Assembly (NCBI RefSeq): GCF_004353525.1
Contig: NZ_CP085524.1
Span: forward strand, 2,328,142 to 2,392,141
DNA length: 64,000 nt
DNA from: Zhaonella formicivorans
GTDB lineage: Bacteria > Bacillota > DUOV01 > Zhaonellaceae
Direction of reading: 5' to 3'
Made by a program: the position numbers and the translations under genes. This document shows, in pieces, positions 8,415 through 17,263 of the stretch. The notes beneath the pieces are model-generated. The model had not been told where the DNA came from and searched no databases. It was given only the letters and a program-made list of their open reading frames with translations. Each line of letters opens with the position of its first letter. Within the stretch, counting starts at the first letter, position 1.

Positions 8415-10187
8415 ATGTATCTAAAGATAAGCATGAGTAATGGTAAACCCTATTTGTCTTTTGTCCAAGGTTACAGACAGAATGGAAAGGTAAAACAAAA
8501 AACTGTTGAGAAACTTGGCTATCTAGAAGATCTGGAAAAGAAATATTCTGATCCTATTGCTCATTTCAAGCAGGTCGCAAAGGAACGTTCTAAGAGTGAA
8601 ACTTGTCAGAAAACATTAGAACTTAACCTGTCAGCCAAGCTGCCGGATCAAGCAGCATTGCGCAAAAATCTTGGTTATGTTGTGCCAAAGTCAGTGTACT
8701 CCCTACTTGGTCTTAGGGAATATTTTCAGAAAAAGCAAAGGCTTTTGAACGTGGATTACAACCTAAACAGTATATTCAGCCTGCTTATTTTTAATCGCTT
8801 TTTATTTCCTTCATCAAAAAAGAACGCCTTTGAAACCAAAAATTTCTTCTTTGAATCCTTTGACTTTTCATTGGCTGACATTTACCGCGCCCTGGATTAC
8901 TTTGCCGCATATTCAAACGAAATCCAACGGCATCTTCATAGCCAGGTATGCGACCTTATAGGAAGAAATAACCAACTTGGATACTATGATGTCACCAATT
9001 ACTACTTTGAGATCCCCTATGAGGATGAAGATGAATACGATGAAGACGGGAACATGATTAAAAAGGGGCAAAAAAAGCGTGGTCCATCCAAAGAGCACCG
9101 TAAAGATCCAATTATTCAGATGGGACTCCTCATGGATTCAAATGGAATCCCCATAGCCTTCAATACTTTTTCCGGTGGTGAAAGTGAAAAGCTCTCTCTC
9201 CTTCCAACAATTCGCCGTGTAAAGAAAGATTTTGCCTTGGAACGTATTATCGTTGTGGCAGACAGGGGACTCAACACTAGTGATAATACTGCATTTCTTT
9301 CTGGAAAGAACCATGATGACATGGCAGGGAATGACGGTTATGTTTATGGACAGAGTGTTCTCGGTGCTGACAAACAATTCAAAGAATGGGTATTAAATCA
9401 GGAAGATTACTTAATTGACACAGAAGAAGATAAGGATGGAAATACCGTCTCTTTTAAGCACAAATCCCGGATTTATGCAAAAAAAATCCAATTAAAGGGG
9501 ACGGATGGTAAACGTGACCGAACAATGGAAATATATCAGAAACAGATGGTTTACTATTCCGAAAAATACGCCTTAAAACAGAAAAAAGATAGGGATAAGG
9601 CTATTGCCAAGGCAAAAGAGCTGATTGCCAATCCCGGCAAATATACAAGAGCTACCAGCATTGGAGCCGCCGGCTATGTAAACAATATCAAATTTTCAAA
9701 AGAAACAGGCGAAATACCTGACGGACTCATTCTTTCCCTGAACGAAGCAAAGATTAAGGAAGAAGAAAAATATGACGGATACTATTCCATTGTTACTAGT
9801 GAAAAACATTTATCTGATACAGAAATTCGGGATATTTACAAGGGGCTTTGGGAAATCGAGGAATCCTTCAAAATAATCAAGAGTGAATTCAAGGCAAGAC
9901 CTGTGTATGTTAAAAAAGATGAACATGTAGAAGCACATTTTCTGGTATGTTTTGTAGCACTTGTAATCATGAGGGTTCTTGAACAGATGTTAGAGAAAAA
10001 ATATACTGTGAAACAGATTCGTAATTCCTTAATTAGCTATTCCTGCTCCTATTTGGAACAAAATTATTATCTGTTTGATTATCGAGATGATGTAATAAAA
10101 TCCATTGAGTCTGTCTTTGGTTTTGACTTAAGTAAAAAAATTATGTCTCAAGCCGAGATCAAAAAAATTTTGCAATACAAAAAATAA
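8415..10187 (+). CDS. IS1634-family DDE transposase
   Basis: 590 residues from the ATG at 8415, which follows AGAGGTG; an upstream in-frame ATG at 8343 lacks a ribosome-binding site. The DDE catalytic residues can be placed at YYDVTNYYFE (first Asp), VVADRGLNTSDN (second Asp) and the Y-x-G-L-W-x-I-E-E-S-F-x-I-I-K signature near residues 510-530, typical of IS4-superfamily enzymes. The gene appears full-length with no frameshift, so the element may still be mobile. It is more AT-rich than the neighbouring housekeeping genes. Confidence 0.93.
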   Translation: MYLKISMSNGKPYLSFVQGYRQNGKVKQKTVEKLGYLEDLEKKYSDPIAHFKQVAKERSKSETCQKTLELNLSAKLPDQAALRKNLGYVVPKSVYSLLGLREYFQKKQRLLNVDYNLNSIFSLLIFNRFLFPSSKKNAFETKNFFFESFDFSLADIYRALDYFAAYSNEIQRHLHSQVCDLIGRNNQLGYYDVTNYYFEIPYEDEDEYDEDGNMIKKGQKKRGPSKEHRKDPIIQMGLLMDSNGIPIAFNTFSGGESEKLSLLPTIRRVKKDFALERIIVVADRGLNTSDNTAFLSGKNHDDMAGNDGYVYGQSVLGADKQFKEWVLNQEDYLIDTEEDKDGNTVSFKHKSRIYAKKIQLKGTDGKRDRTMEIYQKQMVYYSEKYALKQKKDRDKAIAKAKELIANPGKYTRATSIGAAGYVNNIKFSKETGEIPDGLILSLNEAKIKEEEKYDGYYSIVTSEKHLSDTEIRDIYKGLWEIEESFKIIKSEFKARPVYVKKDEHVEAHFLVCFVALVIMRVLEQMLEKKYTVKQIRNSLISYSCSYLEQNYYLFDYRDDVIKSIESVFGFDLSKKIMSQAEIKKILQYKK

Positions 10188-10221
10188 GCGTAAATACACT
10201 ACAATTTTATGACAAAACACA

Positions 10222-10264
10222 AAACCCGCTAACCCATGAAAACACTGGGCTAACGGGTTTTTTT
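10222..10264 (+). terminator. Terminator at the right end of the IS
   Basis: AAACCCGCTAACCCA / TGGGCTAACGGGTTT-type stem followed by seven T, about 35 bp after the transposase stop. Confidence 0.85.
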
Positions 10265-10289
10265 AATCATTTTTCCTGTAAAACTCAGG

Positions 10290-10418
10290 TTATTAGTCAA
10301 TTGAATTGATTTTAAACCGATCAGAAAAAGCAATGGAAAGCCATTGCTTTAATCTGTACACATCTTTTTCCACTGGGGCTTTTTGTCAAAGCGGTGGATT
10401 GCTTCGATAAAGCGGATA
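10290..10418. repeat. 129-bp direct repeat, right copy
   Basis: Second copy of the target-site duplication. It includes the true 3' end of glpX and its terminator, so glpX was left intact by the insertion. Confidence 0.93.
10322..10350 (-). terminator. glpX terminator
   Basis: AAAGCAATGG/CCATTGCTTT stem followed by a T-run on the minus strand. The stem overlaps the glpX stop codon. A duplicate copy lies at 8182-8210. Confidence 0.8.
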
Positions 10419-11323
10419 GTACCTGTTTTACCGCGCATCACCACAGTATGGGTTATAGCCCCTGTGGCGTTGAAAAGCACACCCTTTAACAAGCTGCTGT
10501 CGGTAATGCCGGAAGCAGCAAAAATCACATCTTCACATTTAACCAGGTCATTCATGGTCAGGAGCTGATGCACATCTTTCAAACCCATCTTCTGGGCCCG
10601 GACAATTTCTTCCTCCGTTTCAGGCACAAGCCTCCCCTGCATTTCGCCCCCCATGCATTTTAAGGCAGCCGCAGCCAACACCCCTTCGGGAGCCCCCCCG
10701 ATGCCCATCATGATGTCAACCCCCGAGTGATCAAAAGCGGTAGCTACTGCGGGAGCTACGTCGCCGTCGGAAATGAGTTTAATCCGTGCGCCTGCTTCCC
10801 GGACTTCCTGAATGATTTTATTATGCCGGGGGCGGTCCAGGATTACTACTGTCAAATCGGAAACGCTTTTACCTAAAGCGCTGGAAACCGATTTTAAATT
10901 CTCTTTTACCGGAGCGTCCAGATTAATGCTGCCGGCAGCTTTAGGCCCCACTGCGATTTTATCCATATACATATCAGGGGCATGCAAGAGACAACCTGTT
11001 TCAGCCACAGCCACTACAGCAATGGCCCCGGTCAATCCTTTGGCCACAATGTTGGTGCCTTCCAAGGGGTCCACGGCGATGTCAACTTTTAAACCCTTCC
11101 CCGTGCCTACTTTTTCCCCAATATAGAGCATGGGGGCTTCATCCATTTCCCCTTCGCCGATAACTACCGTTCCATCAACATCGATACTGTCAAAAACTGC
11201 CCGCATGGCAGTTACCGCTGCATCATCAGCGGCAATTTTGTCACCCCGTCCCAGCCAGCGGGCGGCTGCTAAGGCAGCTGCCTCGGTAACCCGGGCAATT
11301 TCCAGAGTCAAACCTCTCTCCAT
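10349..11323 (-). CDS. glpX: Class II fructose-1,6-bisphosphatase
   Basis: Hydrolyses fructose-1,6-bisphosphate to fructose-6-phosphate in gluconeogenesis. Start placed at the ATG at 11323 ([18 protein letters not shown]), directly after AGGAGGAG, giving 324 residues, the usual GlpX length. Metal- and substrate-binding motifs are present: [25 protein letters not shown] and [18 protein letters not shown]. It lies in a carbohydrate block with fsa and fba, suggesting a gluconeogenic and pentose-phosphate unit. Confidence 0.95.
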   Translation of the reverse strand: MERGLTLEIARVTEAAALAAARWLGRGDKIAADDAAVTAMRAVFDSIDVDGTVVIGEGEMDEAPMLYIGEKVGTGKGLKVDIAVDPLEGTNIVAKGLTGAIAVVAVAETGCLLHAPDMYMDKIAVGPKAAGSINLDAPVKENLKSVSSALGKSVSDLTVVILDRPRHNKIIQEVREAGARIKLISDGDVAPAVATAFDHSGVDIMMGIGGAPEGVLAAAALKCMGGEMQGRLVPETEEEIVRAQKMGLKDVHQLLTMNDLVKCEDVIFAASGITDSSLLKGVLFNATGAITHTVVMRGKTGTIRFIEAIHRFDKKPQWKKMCTD

Positions 11324-11489
11324 ACACACTCCTCCTCTTCCGGTAAACAAAACTGTTATCTAAGGATTATGTTTAGAGCAAATTCCTATCGAGATAAAAC
11401 AAATTAATTGCATGTCGCTTGGCACATAATTAGTATAGCATATTATTTCTCAATGTGTTATATTTTTTAGCTTGTCCCGGATTGGGAAA

Positions 11490-11520
11490 ATAAAGAAATG
11501 GCCAGCCCAATGGGCTAGCC
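11490..11520 (-). terminator. fsa terminator
   Basis: GGCTAGCCCATTGGGCTGGCC hairpin on the minus strand followed by a T-rich tail, just after fsa. Confidence 0.75.
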
Positions 11521-11538
11521 GCTTTTGCCAACCAACAA

Positions 11539-12186
11539 TTATTTTTTCTCCAATTTAGCCCAGTCGGCTAAAAATCTTTCTATGCCCTGGTCTGTTAAGG
11601 GATGCTGGGCCATCTGTTTCAGCACTTTGAATGGCACGGTAGCTATATCTGCACCCAGCAAAGCCGACTGAGTGACATGGAGGGGGTGCCTGATGCTGGC
11701 TGAGATAATTTCTGTCCCGATGCCGTGCTGGGCAAAAATCTGCACGATCTCACTGATTAAACCAAGTCCATCATGGCCGACATCGTCGAGCCTGCCTACA
11801 AAAGGACTGACATAGGTAGCACCGGCCCGCGCCGCCATCAGCGCCTGGTTGGCTGAAAAAATCAGGGTTACGTTGGTGCGGATACCTTCGGCAGATAGAG
11901 TTTTAACTGCTTTCAGCCCTTCCAGTGTCATTGGAATTTTGATTATCACATTGGGATGGATTTTAGCCAACTCCCTGGCCTCGCTCACCATACCGGGAGC
12001 TTCCAGGGAAATTACTTCGGCGGAAATGGGCCCATCCACAATTTGGGCAATTTCCCGCACAACCTCCTTAAAGTCCCTGCCTTCTTTGGCGATCAGGGAA
12101 GGGTTGGTTGTCACCCCGCTGATTATCCCCCAACTGTTAGCTTCTTTTATTTCTTCAATATTGGCTGTATCAATAAAAAGTCGCAT
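11539..12186 (-). CDS. fsa: Fructose-6-phosphate aldolase / small transaldolase
   Basis: A 215-residue TIM-barrel aldolase of the short transaldolase family. Start at the ATG at 12186 ([20 protein letters not shown]), after GAGGGGG. The Schiff-base lysine lies in [32 protein letters not shown] and the [14 protein letters not shown] segment are typical. Sequence alone does not separate fructose-6-phosphate aldolase from true transaldolase activity. In many clostridia this gene, next to fba and glpX, supplies the non-oxidative pentose phosphate step. Confidence 0.93.
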   Translation of the reverse strand: MRLFIDTANIEEIKEANSWGIISGVTTNPSLIAKEGRDFKEVVREIAQIVDGPISAEVISLEAPGMVSEARELAKIHPNVIIKIPMTLEGLKAVKTLSAEGIRTNVTLIFSANQALMAARAGATYVSPFVGRLDDVGHDGLGLISEIVQIFAQHGIGTEIISASIRHPLHVTQSALLGADIATVPFKVLKQMAQHPLTDQGIERFLADWAKLEKK

Positions 12187-12289
12187 ACCAATCCCCCTCA
12201 AAATAGATGCTCTACTGGATTATATATTCTCTTAAATACTGAAATACCCTTTATCCTGAAATATTCATATAAAAAATCTGTTGAGCTTT

Positions 12290-13800
12290 AAAACCTTAGT
12301 GCAATAAGAATTAATAAGCCTTTAGCATATCACCCATTAAGTGAAATGAAAGCATGGAAAAAGAGCCCAAACTTTGGTATTGTAATGGTGTTGGCAAACC
12401 AACCTTTACCAAAGGAGGACTCTTCTTATGAAAAGTGTACAGGAATATAGCATGAACTTCAACTCCCGAATAAAAGTTAATTTCAATGGTGGCGACCTAA
12501 CTTCAGATGCAGGGTTGTTATTGTATAAGGAATTTGATTATAAACTCGGCCTTTCAGAAACTGTTGAAAAAATGCTGGTAGTTGATGACCCTGTTATGCA
12601 CCGAGATCATCCTAATAGTGATGTGGTTATCCAAAAGCTTTATCAGCATCTTGCTGGTTATCACGCTGATGATCATGCGGATGACTTAAGCGAAGAACCC
12701 CTACTCACCGCTATACTGGGAAAAAAGCGCTTGGCCTCGCAGCCAACAATCTCCCGGTTCAATGAAAAAGCGAATATTGCAACTGCAAAATCATTGGAAC
12801 ATATTAATGAAATCTTACAAAAGCGAGTATATATGCTTAAACCCCAAGACCAGTTTGTTATGGATCTTGATTCTTCCGGCTTTACTGCTTACGGTAATCA
12901 ATATGGAGCAAACTTCAATTCTCATTATCAAGAGTGGGGGTTTCACCCTCTATTTTGTTTTGATGGACTAACAGGTGATTGCCTTAAAGCCGAGCTTCGT
13001 GCTGGCAACGTATATACTTCTCGTCAGGTGGTGCGATTTGTCGGTCCACTCCTTAAAAGGTATGAGGCTTGGGTTAGCAATCCTTTAATTGTTTTGCGCG
13101 CAGATAGTGGTTTTGCCGTTCCAGAACTCTTTAAACTAGTAGAAACCAAGGGTCATAAATATGTAATTCGCTTAAAAGCCAATGCTCGTCTTCAATCTGT
13201 TGCACAGTCCATGGCGGACCAAGTATTAAACCCTGAAAGACTGCATGAAAGGCAAGTCCACTACCGGGAATTTCTGTATCAAGCTACTAGTTGGGATCGT
13301 GCCCGCCGCGTTGTTGTCAAAATGGAACGGCCTGCTGGACAATTGTTCTTTGAATTCACGTTTATCGTGACAAACATGGAACTACAACCGCGTAATATCG
13401 TTCGTTTTTACTGTCAACGTGGACATATGGAAAACTTTATTAAGGAAGCCAAAAATGGATTCGCTTGTCACAAACTTAGCAGCACTAACTTTGAATCCAA
13501 TGCAGTAAAACTGCAGTTATCCATGTTGGCATACAACTTTAACAACTGGTTTCGTAGGTTGTGCTTGCCTGAACCAATGAAACCAAACCGAATGGAGACA
13601 CTGCGGTTGAAATTAATCAAAATTGCAGGGAAACTGGTACGTTCCGCTCGCTACTGGACCTGGAAGTTATGCAGCTCTTATATATACCAAAATTCATTTA
13701 TACAAACCTTGCAAAATATAAGCAGTTTGCCTTGTTTAGTAAATGAATAAATTACTAAAAAAACTAGTTTTTAAGCCATAATTAAGGAACAAGGGGCAGC
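12290..13800 (+). mobile_element. IS1380-family insertion sequence (ends approximate)
   Basis: The 440-codon transposase gene sits in its own AT-rich island between fsa and the DUF1540 genes. I could not identify convincing terminal inverted repeats or a target duplication by eye, so the boundaries given are only bracketing estimates. Confidence 0.5.
12428..13750 (+). CDS. IS1380-family transposase
   Basis: 440 residues starting at an ATG preceded by AAAGGAGGA. The N-terminus (FNGGDLTSDAGLLLYKEFDYKLGL) is the hallmark of IS1380 transposases. Catalytic acidic residues can be placed at VMDLDSSGFTAYGNQ, VLRADSGFAVPELF and RGHMENFIKEAKNGFACHK. The reading frame is uninterrupted and of normal family length, so the enzyme may be active. 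The orientation opposes the surrounding housekeeping genes. Confidence 0.93.
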   Translation: MKSVQEYSMNFNSRIKVNFNGGDLTSDAGLLLYKEFDYKLGLSETVEKMLVVDDPVMHRDHPNSDVVIQKLYQHLAGYHADDHADDLSEEPLLTAILGKKRLASQPTISRFNEKANIATAKSLEHINEILQKRVYMLKPQDQFVMDLDSSGFTAYGNQYGANFNSHYQEWGFHPLFCFDGLTGDCLKAELRAGNVYTSRQVVRFVGPLLKRYEAWVSNPLIVLRADSGFAVPELFKLVETKGHKYVIRLKANARLQSVAQSMADQVLNPERLHERQVHYREFLYQATSWDRARRVVVKMERPAGQLFFEFTFIVTNMELQPRNIVRFYCQRGHMENFIKEAKNGFACHKLSSTNFESNAVKLQLSMLAYNFNNWFRRLCLPEPMKPNRMETLRLKLIKIAGKLVRSARYWTWKLCSSYIYQNSFIQTLQNISSLPCLVNE

Positions 13801-14023
13801 TATAGCTTCAAATCATCCAGTTTTATGCATCTCTTACATCGTATACCATATCAATGCCTTGTGCGTGTTTTTTACAACAGGTTACAGGGCCAACATGAGA
13901 AAGCAAGATATATCTTAACACCATTTTGTTACAAAATTTCCATGGCCTATTATGGCTATGAATATTTCAGATTTATGTTTTGTAAAAATATCCTGTAAAG
14001 CTTTTGCTGACGGCTAAAGAAAA

Positions 14024-14220
14024 AGTCAGATCCCTATTGGGATTCTGACTCAGCTTGTAGACAAAGCCAGCATGTATTATTTCGCTCTGGACAAGCTCCT
14101 ACGCCGTTACCGGCAGCATAGCTGCCGACGGCTGGGGAAACCAGTCCCGCTCCATAATACACGCTGGCTGATAATAGTTTGTTTACAAGCCTAAGTCGGA
14201 TCCCGATTGGGATTCTGACT
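14024..14220 (+). repeat. Fold-back repeat family A, copy 2, with self-complementary arms
   Basis: Core 14051-14193 carries the shared landmarks (TAGACAAAGCC, CATGTATTAT, TTCGCTCTGGAC, CCGTTACCGGC, CCAGTCCCGCTCCATAATACA, GCTGATAATAGTTTGT). It is bracketed by two 27-nt hairpins (14024-14050 and 14194-14220) built on AGTCAGA...TCTGACT, nearly identical to one another and absent from the other copies. The rest of the 13751-14238 gap is AT-rich and shows no gene. Confidence 0.8.
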
Positions 14221-14238
14221 TTAGTTCACCTGCAACAG

Positions 14239-14385
14239 TTACCTTTTTCTGAAGGTTTCACAGGCTGTTCCGTCGGAAGTATCCACCACCATGTCGCCGC
14301 TGGAGCGGACTTCAATAGCATCGGCATGACACTCCGAATTGCTCTGATATACGCATTCCTCGACGGTGCACTTGATTCTGTTCAC
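14239..14385 (-). CDS. DUF1540 small cysteine-rich protein (second of pair)
   Basis: 48 residues from a GTG at 14385, seven bases after GGGAGGT. The translation has the DUF1540 pattern: IKCTVEECVYQSNSECHADAIEV, then a C-terminal Cys (GTACETF). The four cysteines suggest metal or disulfide binding. DUF1540 proteins are common in spore-forming Firmicutes and their function is not established. It lies 55 bp downstream of a paralogue in the same orientation. Confidence 0.85.
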   Translation of the reverse strand: MNRIKCTVEECVYQSNSECHADAIEVRSSGDMVVDTSDGTACETFRKR

Positions 14386-14440
14386 TTAATTTACCTCCCT
14401 GCATGGATTTTTTTAAGTCGGCGGCGCTAGCCCGCCGAAA

Positions 14441-14608
14441 CTACATCTCGGGTTTACGCTCCTTGAAGGTGTTGCACATAGTGTGGTCCGAACGGTGCGG
14501 AGTTTTTTCCGCATCCTCGCTGGCTACCTCGATAGCACCGGCAGTACAAATATTCCCTTTCCAAAAAGTGCAGCTGTCAACATAGCAACGGACTTCTATT
14601 TTTGTCAC
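14441..14608 (-). CDS. DUF1540 small cysteine-rich protein (first of pair)
   Basis: About 52-55 residues: KIEVRCYVDSCTFWKGN, ICTAGAIEV and a C-terminal MCNTFKE match DUF1540, with four cysteines. The start is unclear. The only in-frame GTG (14608) is embedded in the GGGAGGTG ribosome-binding site. The codon at optimal spacing is ATA (14599-14597), a very rare initiator, so either translation begins at ATA or an upstream signal serves the GTG. It is a paralogue of the following gene and lies between fba and the IS1380 element. Confidence 0.78.
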   Translation of the reverse strand: MTKIEVRCYVDSCTFWKGNICTAGAIEVASEDAEKTPHRSDHTMCNTFKERKPEM

Positions 14609-14620
14609 CTCCCGACCCAA

Positions 14621-14810
14621 TAGCTCTCAGCTATCAGCCTTCAGCCGTCAGCTATAAAACAATACATTATGGCCCTTTTCAACATTTGCTTTCTTTAACT
14701 TAAGCGCAAAAAAAAATGTAGCAGTTTTAACATGCTACAGTTTAAGCCCTCTTATACATTAAATTTTTCTCTATTTAAGCTGACAGCTGATAGCTGATGG
14801 CTAATCGCTG
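14621..14810. repeat. Inverted heptamer pair around the fba terminator
   Basis: CAGCTAT-type array at 14621-14655 and a complementary array at 14776-14810 flank the terminator downstream of fba. The right array abuts the fba stop codon. Confidence 0.75.
14707..14739 (-). terminator. fba terminator
   Basis: CTGTAGCATG/CTGCTACA-type stem followed by a run of nine or more T on the minus strand. Confidence 0.85.
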
Positions 14811-15665
14811 TCACGCTTTACCCGCACTGCCGAAAAGCCTGATTTTTTCACGAATTACTGCGCTCATGGCTTTTTTGGCGGGCCCCAGGATTTTACGCGG
14901 ATCAATTTCTTTGGGGTTGGCGGTAATTATTTCTTTGACCCCGGCTACAAATGCTTCCCTTAAGTTGGTGTCGATGTTCACCTTTCTGACGCCTAGCTCT
15001 ATGGCACGGCGAATAGCATCATCGGGCACCCCGGATGAACCATGGAGCACAATGGGAACCTTAACCAGTTCCTTGATCTTCCGCAAACGTTCAAAGTCCA
15101 GCTTGGGCGTCCCCTTGTACTGACCGTGGGCAGTTCCGATAGCAACCGCCAAAGAATCAACACCGGTAGCTTCCACAAATGTTTTTGCTTCCCCGGGATC
15201 GGTCATATTTGCTTCCCATTCATCTACCGTGATATCATCTTCAGTCCCGCCGATTTTGCCCAGTTCAGCTTCCACCGATACTCCTACCGCCCGGGCTACA
15301 TCCAGCACCTTGTTGGTTAAAGCGATGTTCTCCTCCAGCGACAGCTTGGAACCATCAATCATTACCGAAGTAAAACCGTACCGTATACACTGCATTACCT
15401 GTTCAAAGCTGGTCCCGTGGTCCAGGTGGAGCGCTACAGGCACTGAAGCATGTTCAGCCGCAACTCTGGTCAAGGCGGTAATGTACTCCAACCCCGCATA
15501 CTTAATCGCACCCTGGCTGGCCTGAACAATTACAGGGGCTTTTTCCGCTTCTGCCGCATCCACAATAGCCTGGATAATCTCCATATTGTTGCAGTTAAAA
15601 GCACCTACCGCATAACCGCCGGCCTCCGCTTTTTCAAGCAATTCTTTCACCGGTACTAAAGGCAT
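14811..15665 (-). CDS. fba: Class II fructose-bisphosphate aldolase
   Basis: Zinc-dependent aldolase interconverting fructose-1,6-bisphosphate with two triose phosphates. 284 residues, the normal class II length. The zinc-binding HLDHGTSFEQV motif, the catalytic AELGKIGGTEDDI segment, the AIGTAHGQYKG zinc-ligand region, LHGSSGVPDDAI and the phosphate-binding VRKVNIDTNLR are all visible. The neighbours glpX and fsa complete a sugar-phosphate module. A short 7-bp array (ACTAACA type) lies about 200 bp upstream, near 15868-15894. Confidence 0.96.
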   Translation of the reverse strand: MPLVPVKELLEKAEAGGYAVGAFNCNNMEIIQAIVDAAEAEKAPVIVQASQGAIKYAGLEYITALTRVAAEHASVPVALHLDHGTSFEQVMQCIRYGFTSVMIDGSKLSLEENIALTNKVLDVARAVGVSVEAELGKIGGTEDDITVDEWEANMTDPGEAKTFVEATGVDSLAVAIGTAHGQYKGTPKLDFERLRKIKELVKVPIVLHGSSGVPDDAIRRAIELGVRKVNIDTNLREAFVAGVKEIITANPKEIDPRKILGPAKKAMSAVIREKIRLFGSAGKA

Positions 15666-15903
15666 CCATATCCCCTCCGTATTCCTTAATGGCAGTTGTC
15701 AATTGTTGGTTATTTTTTGCCGGAGCCTTAAATTTTAGGACGTGTGTGCAATGTTATATGTGATTACAGTATTATATTTAATTTAGTATGCAGAGTAAAC
15801 AATAAAATATGCCCCTGGTCACTGTTGAAAAGCGTTTTTGACAGCCCCTGGGACATGTAGATCCTTAACTAAAAACTAACAACTAACAACTGCTTGCATA
15901 CTA

Positions 15904-16590
15904 CTATTTTTTATTGCTCATGTTGCTATTCTTAGATTTTTTGCGGCGGCGGGTCTTATTCAACCGGGTAAAATCAAAACCGGATTCAGCAAGTTGGATA
16001 GCAGTGGAATTCATGATGTACTCCAGATCTTCCTCTGTTCGAGCCATAATCCGGGCGCTGGAGCGGCAGTAGTCACACCTCAGCTCCAGGTGGTCGGGGA
16101 AAATCTCAATTTCAATGTTCTGATTGCCACAGTTGCAGTTTAAATTGCCGTTCTCAGCTATTTGGTACAGCCTGTCTAAGACATCATACATTATATCCGG
16201 GCTGTCAAAATAATCTGCAAACCCCAGTTCTTCCGCCATTTCCGCCAAGGAACGGTCCTGTTTTTGCACGCATTGCCGCACTTTATTTTTAGGGCCGATA
16301 TAACCAATTTCCAGCCCGGTATCCTCACAATCAATTTCCAAGACTTCATCGGACCAGATCTGCTTGCGGGTAAAGTAAAACAGATGTTTTGTTTCACACA
16401 TTGCGCAATCAACATGAAGCCAAAATTTTTTTCTGTCCTTGGTGCCTATACTAAGCAACGGTCTGCCACAAGTACACTGGATCTTGCAAGAACTAGACCC
16501 CGCGAATTCAAACAGCGACAGGGCGTGAAATTCCAACTGTCCGCAAATTGGACAGCGTATGGCTACTACGCTCGTTGTTGGAATACACAT
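15904..16590 (-). CDS. Cysteine-rich zinc-ribbon protein of unknown function
   Basis: 228 residues from the ATG at 16590 (MCIPTTSVVAIRCPICGQLE), after GGGGGTG. It carries four Cys pairs: CPIC and CTCG (about 16-45), CAMC (about 70), and CNC with CDYC towards the C-terminus (about 155-180). The likely fold is two zinc ribbons flanking a central region. The C-terminal tail is strongly basic (RRRKKSKNSN). No function is recognised. It lies between the Spo0F-like regulator and fba, both tied to sporulation and central metabolism. Confidence 0.75.
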   Translation of the reverse strand: MCIPTTSVVAIRCPICGQLEFHALSLFEFAGSSSCKIQCTCGRPLLSIGTKDRKKFWLHVDCAMCETKHLFYFTRKQIWSDEVLEIDCEDTGLEIGYIGPKNKVRQCVQKQDRSLAEMAEELGFADYFDSPDIMYDVLDRLYQIAENGNLNCNCGNQNIEIEIFPDHLELRCDYCRSSARIMARTEEDLEYIMNSTAIQLAESGFDFTRLNKTRRRKKSKNSNMSNKK

Positions 16591-16643
16591 GTTAACACCC
16601 CCTTCTTCCAATCACTTATTCGTCGCTTCTTGCGAAAATCCTG

Positions 16644-16674
16644 CAAAAAAAAATCCCTCCTACCCAGGGATTTT
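16644..16674 (-). terminator. Terminator of the Spo0F-like gene
   Basis: AATCCCT/AGGGATT stem and nine T on the minus strand; the stem begins within the last codons of the gene. Confidence 0.8.
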
Positions 16675-17064
16675 TAGGCATGCGCTTTCAATTTCTTTCG
16701 CAGACATGAGCCCGGCCACCATCATGCGCATCTCATTGATATCAAAAGGTTTAGGAAGAAAATTTACCACGCCCAGTTTCTTAGCCTGGTTAACCATATC
16801 CAGTTCACCGTAAGCAGTCATTAAGACTATTGTTGATTTGAGATTTAACCTTTTCATTTCTTGAATAACTTCAAGTCCGCTCATACCTGGCATTTTCATG
16901 TCCAAGAGAACTATTGCAGGTTCCATTTTTTGCATTGCCGCCAGTGCTTCTAAACCGCTGGCAGCAAGATGGACCTCATAATTATCCTCTTTTAAGGTTT
17001 CCGCGATCAGGCGGCGAACTCCAGCCTGGTCATCAACAATTAAAATCTTTACATTATCCTTCAT
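16660..17064 (-). CDS. spo0F: Spo0F-like single-domain response regulator
   Basis: 134 residues comprising only a CheY-like receiver domain. The start is the ATG at 17064 (MKDNVKILIVDDQAGVRRL). Acidic-pocket Asp-Asp at about 10-11, phospho-acceptor Asp in VLLDMKMPGMSGLEV, the conserved Thr in IVLMTAYGE and the Lys in FLPKPFD are all present. In sporulating Firmicutes Spo0F carries phosphate between sensor kinases and Spo0B/Spo0A. Position near fba, fsa and pyrG is the expected synteny. Other stand-alone receivers cannot be excluded. Confidence 0.85.
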   Translation of the reverse strand: MKDNVKILIVDDQAGVRRLIAETLKEDNYEVHLAASGLEALAAMQKMEPAIVLLDMKMPGMSGLEVIQEMKRLNLKSTIVLMTAYGELDMVNQAKKLGVVNFLPKPFDINEMRMMVAGLMSAKEIESACLKIPG

Positions 17065-17263
17065 AGCCCATTTTCTCCTAATGAAACTATTCCCTCCGGC
17101 TTTTTCTTCCGGGGACCAATTGCCAGGCGTTAAGGGAACCTTAAGCCAAGGCCGGGACATTCCGAATAGCCAAAACTAGTTTTTCGCTTTACTTGCTAAA
17201 AATTCCTGCTATTTACTATACTTTTCAAATCAATTTTTATGATTAATTTTCAGACAAAATTTC

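Larger units (their letters stand above)
8279..10289 (+). mobile_element. IS1634-family insertion sequence, about 2.0 kb
   Basis: The element lies between two identical 129-bp direct repeats. Its ends are imperfect inverted repeats: the left begins CC, three bases, then GTTTTACAG, and the right reads the complement. It carries one DDE transposase gene. A terminator-like hairpin just inside the left end (8320-8342, GCCCGAGAATTCGGGC then T-run) would stop outside transcripts entering the transposase. A second terminator lies inside the right end. The long duplication is characteristic of the IS1634/IS1549 group. Confidence 0.92.

Noticed and set aside
12290-13800. Terminal inverted repeats of the IS1380-type element
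   Set aside because: Candidate CCTTA-type ends matched at only a few positions and no target duplication could be matched, so no exact ends are claimed.
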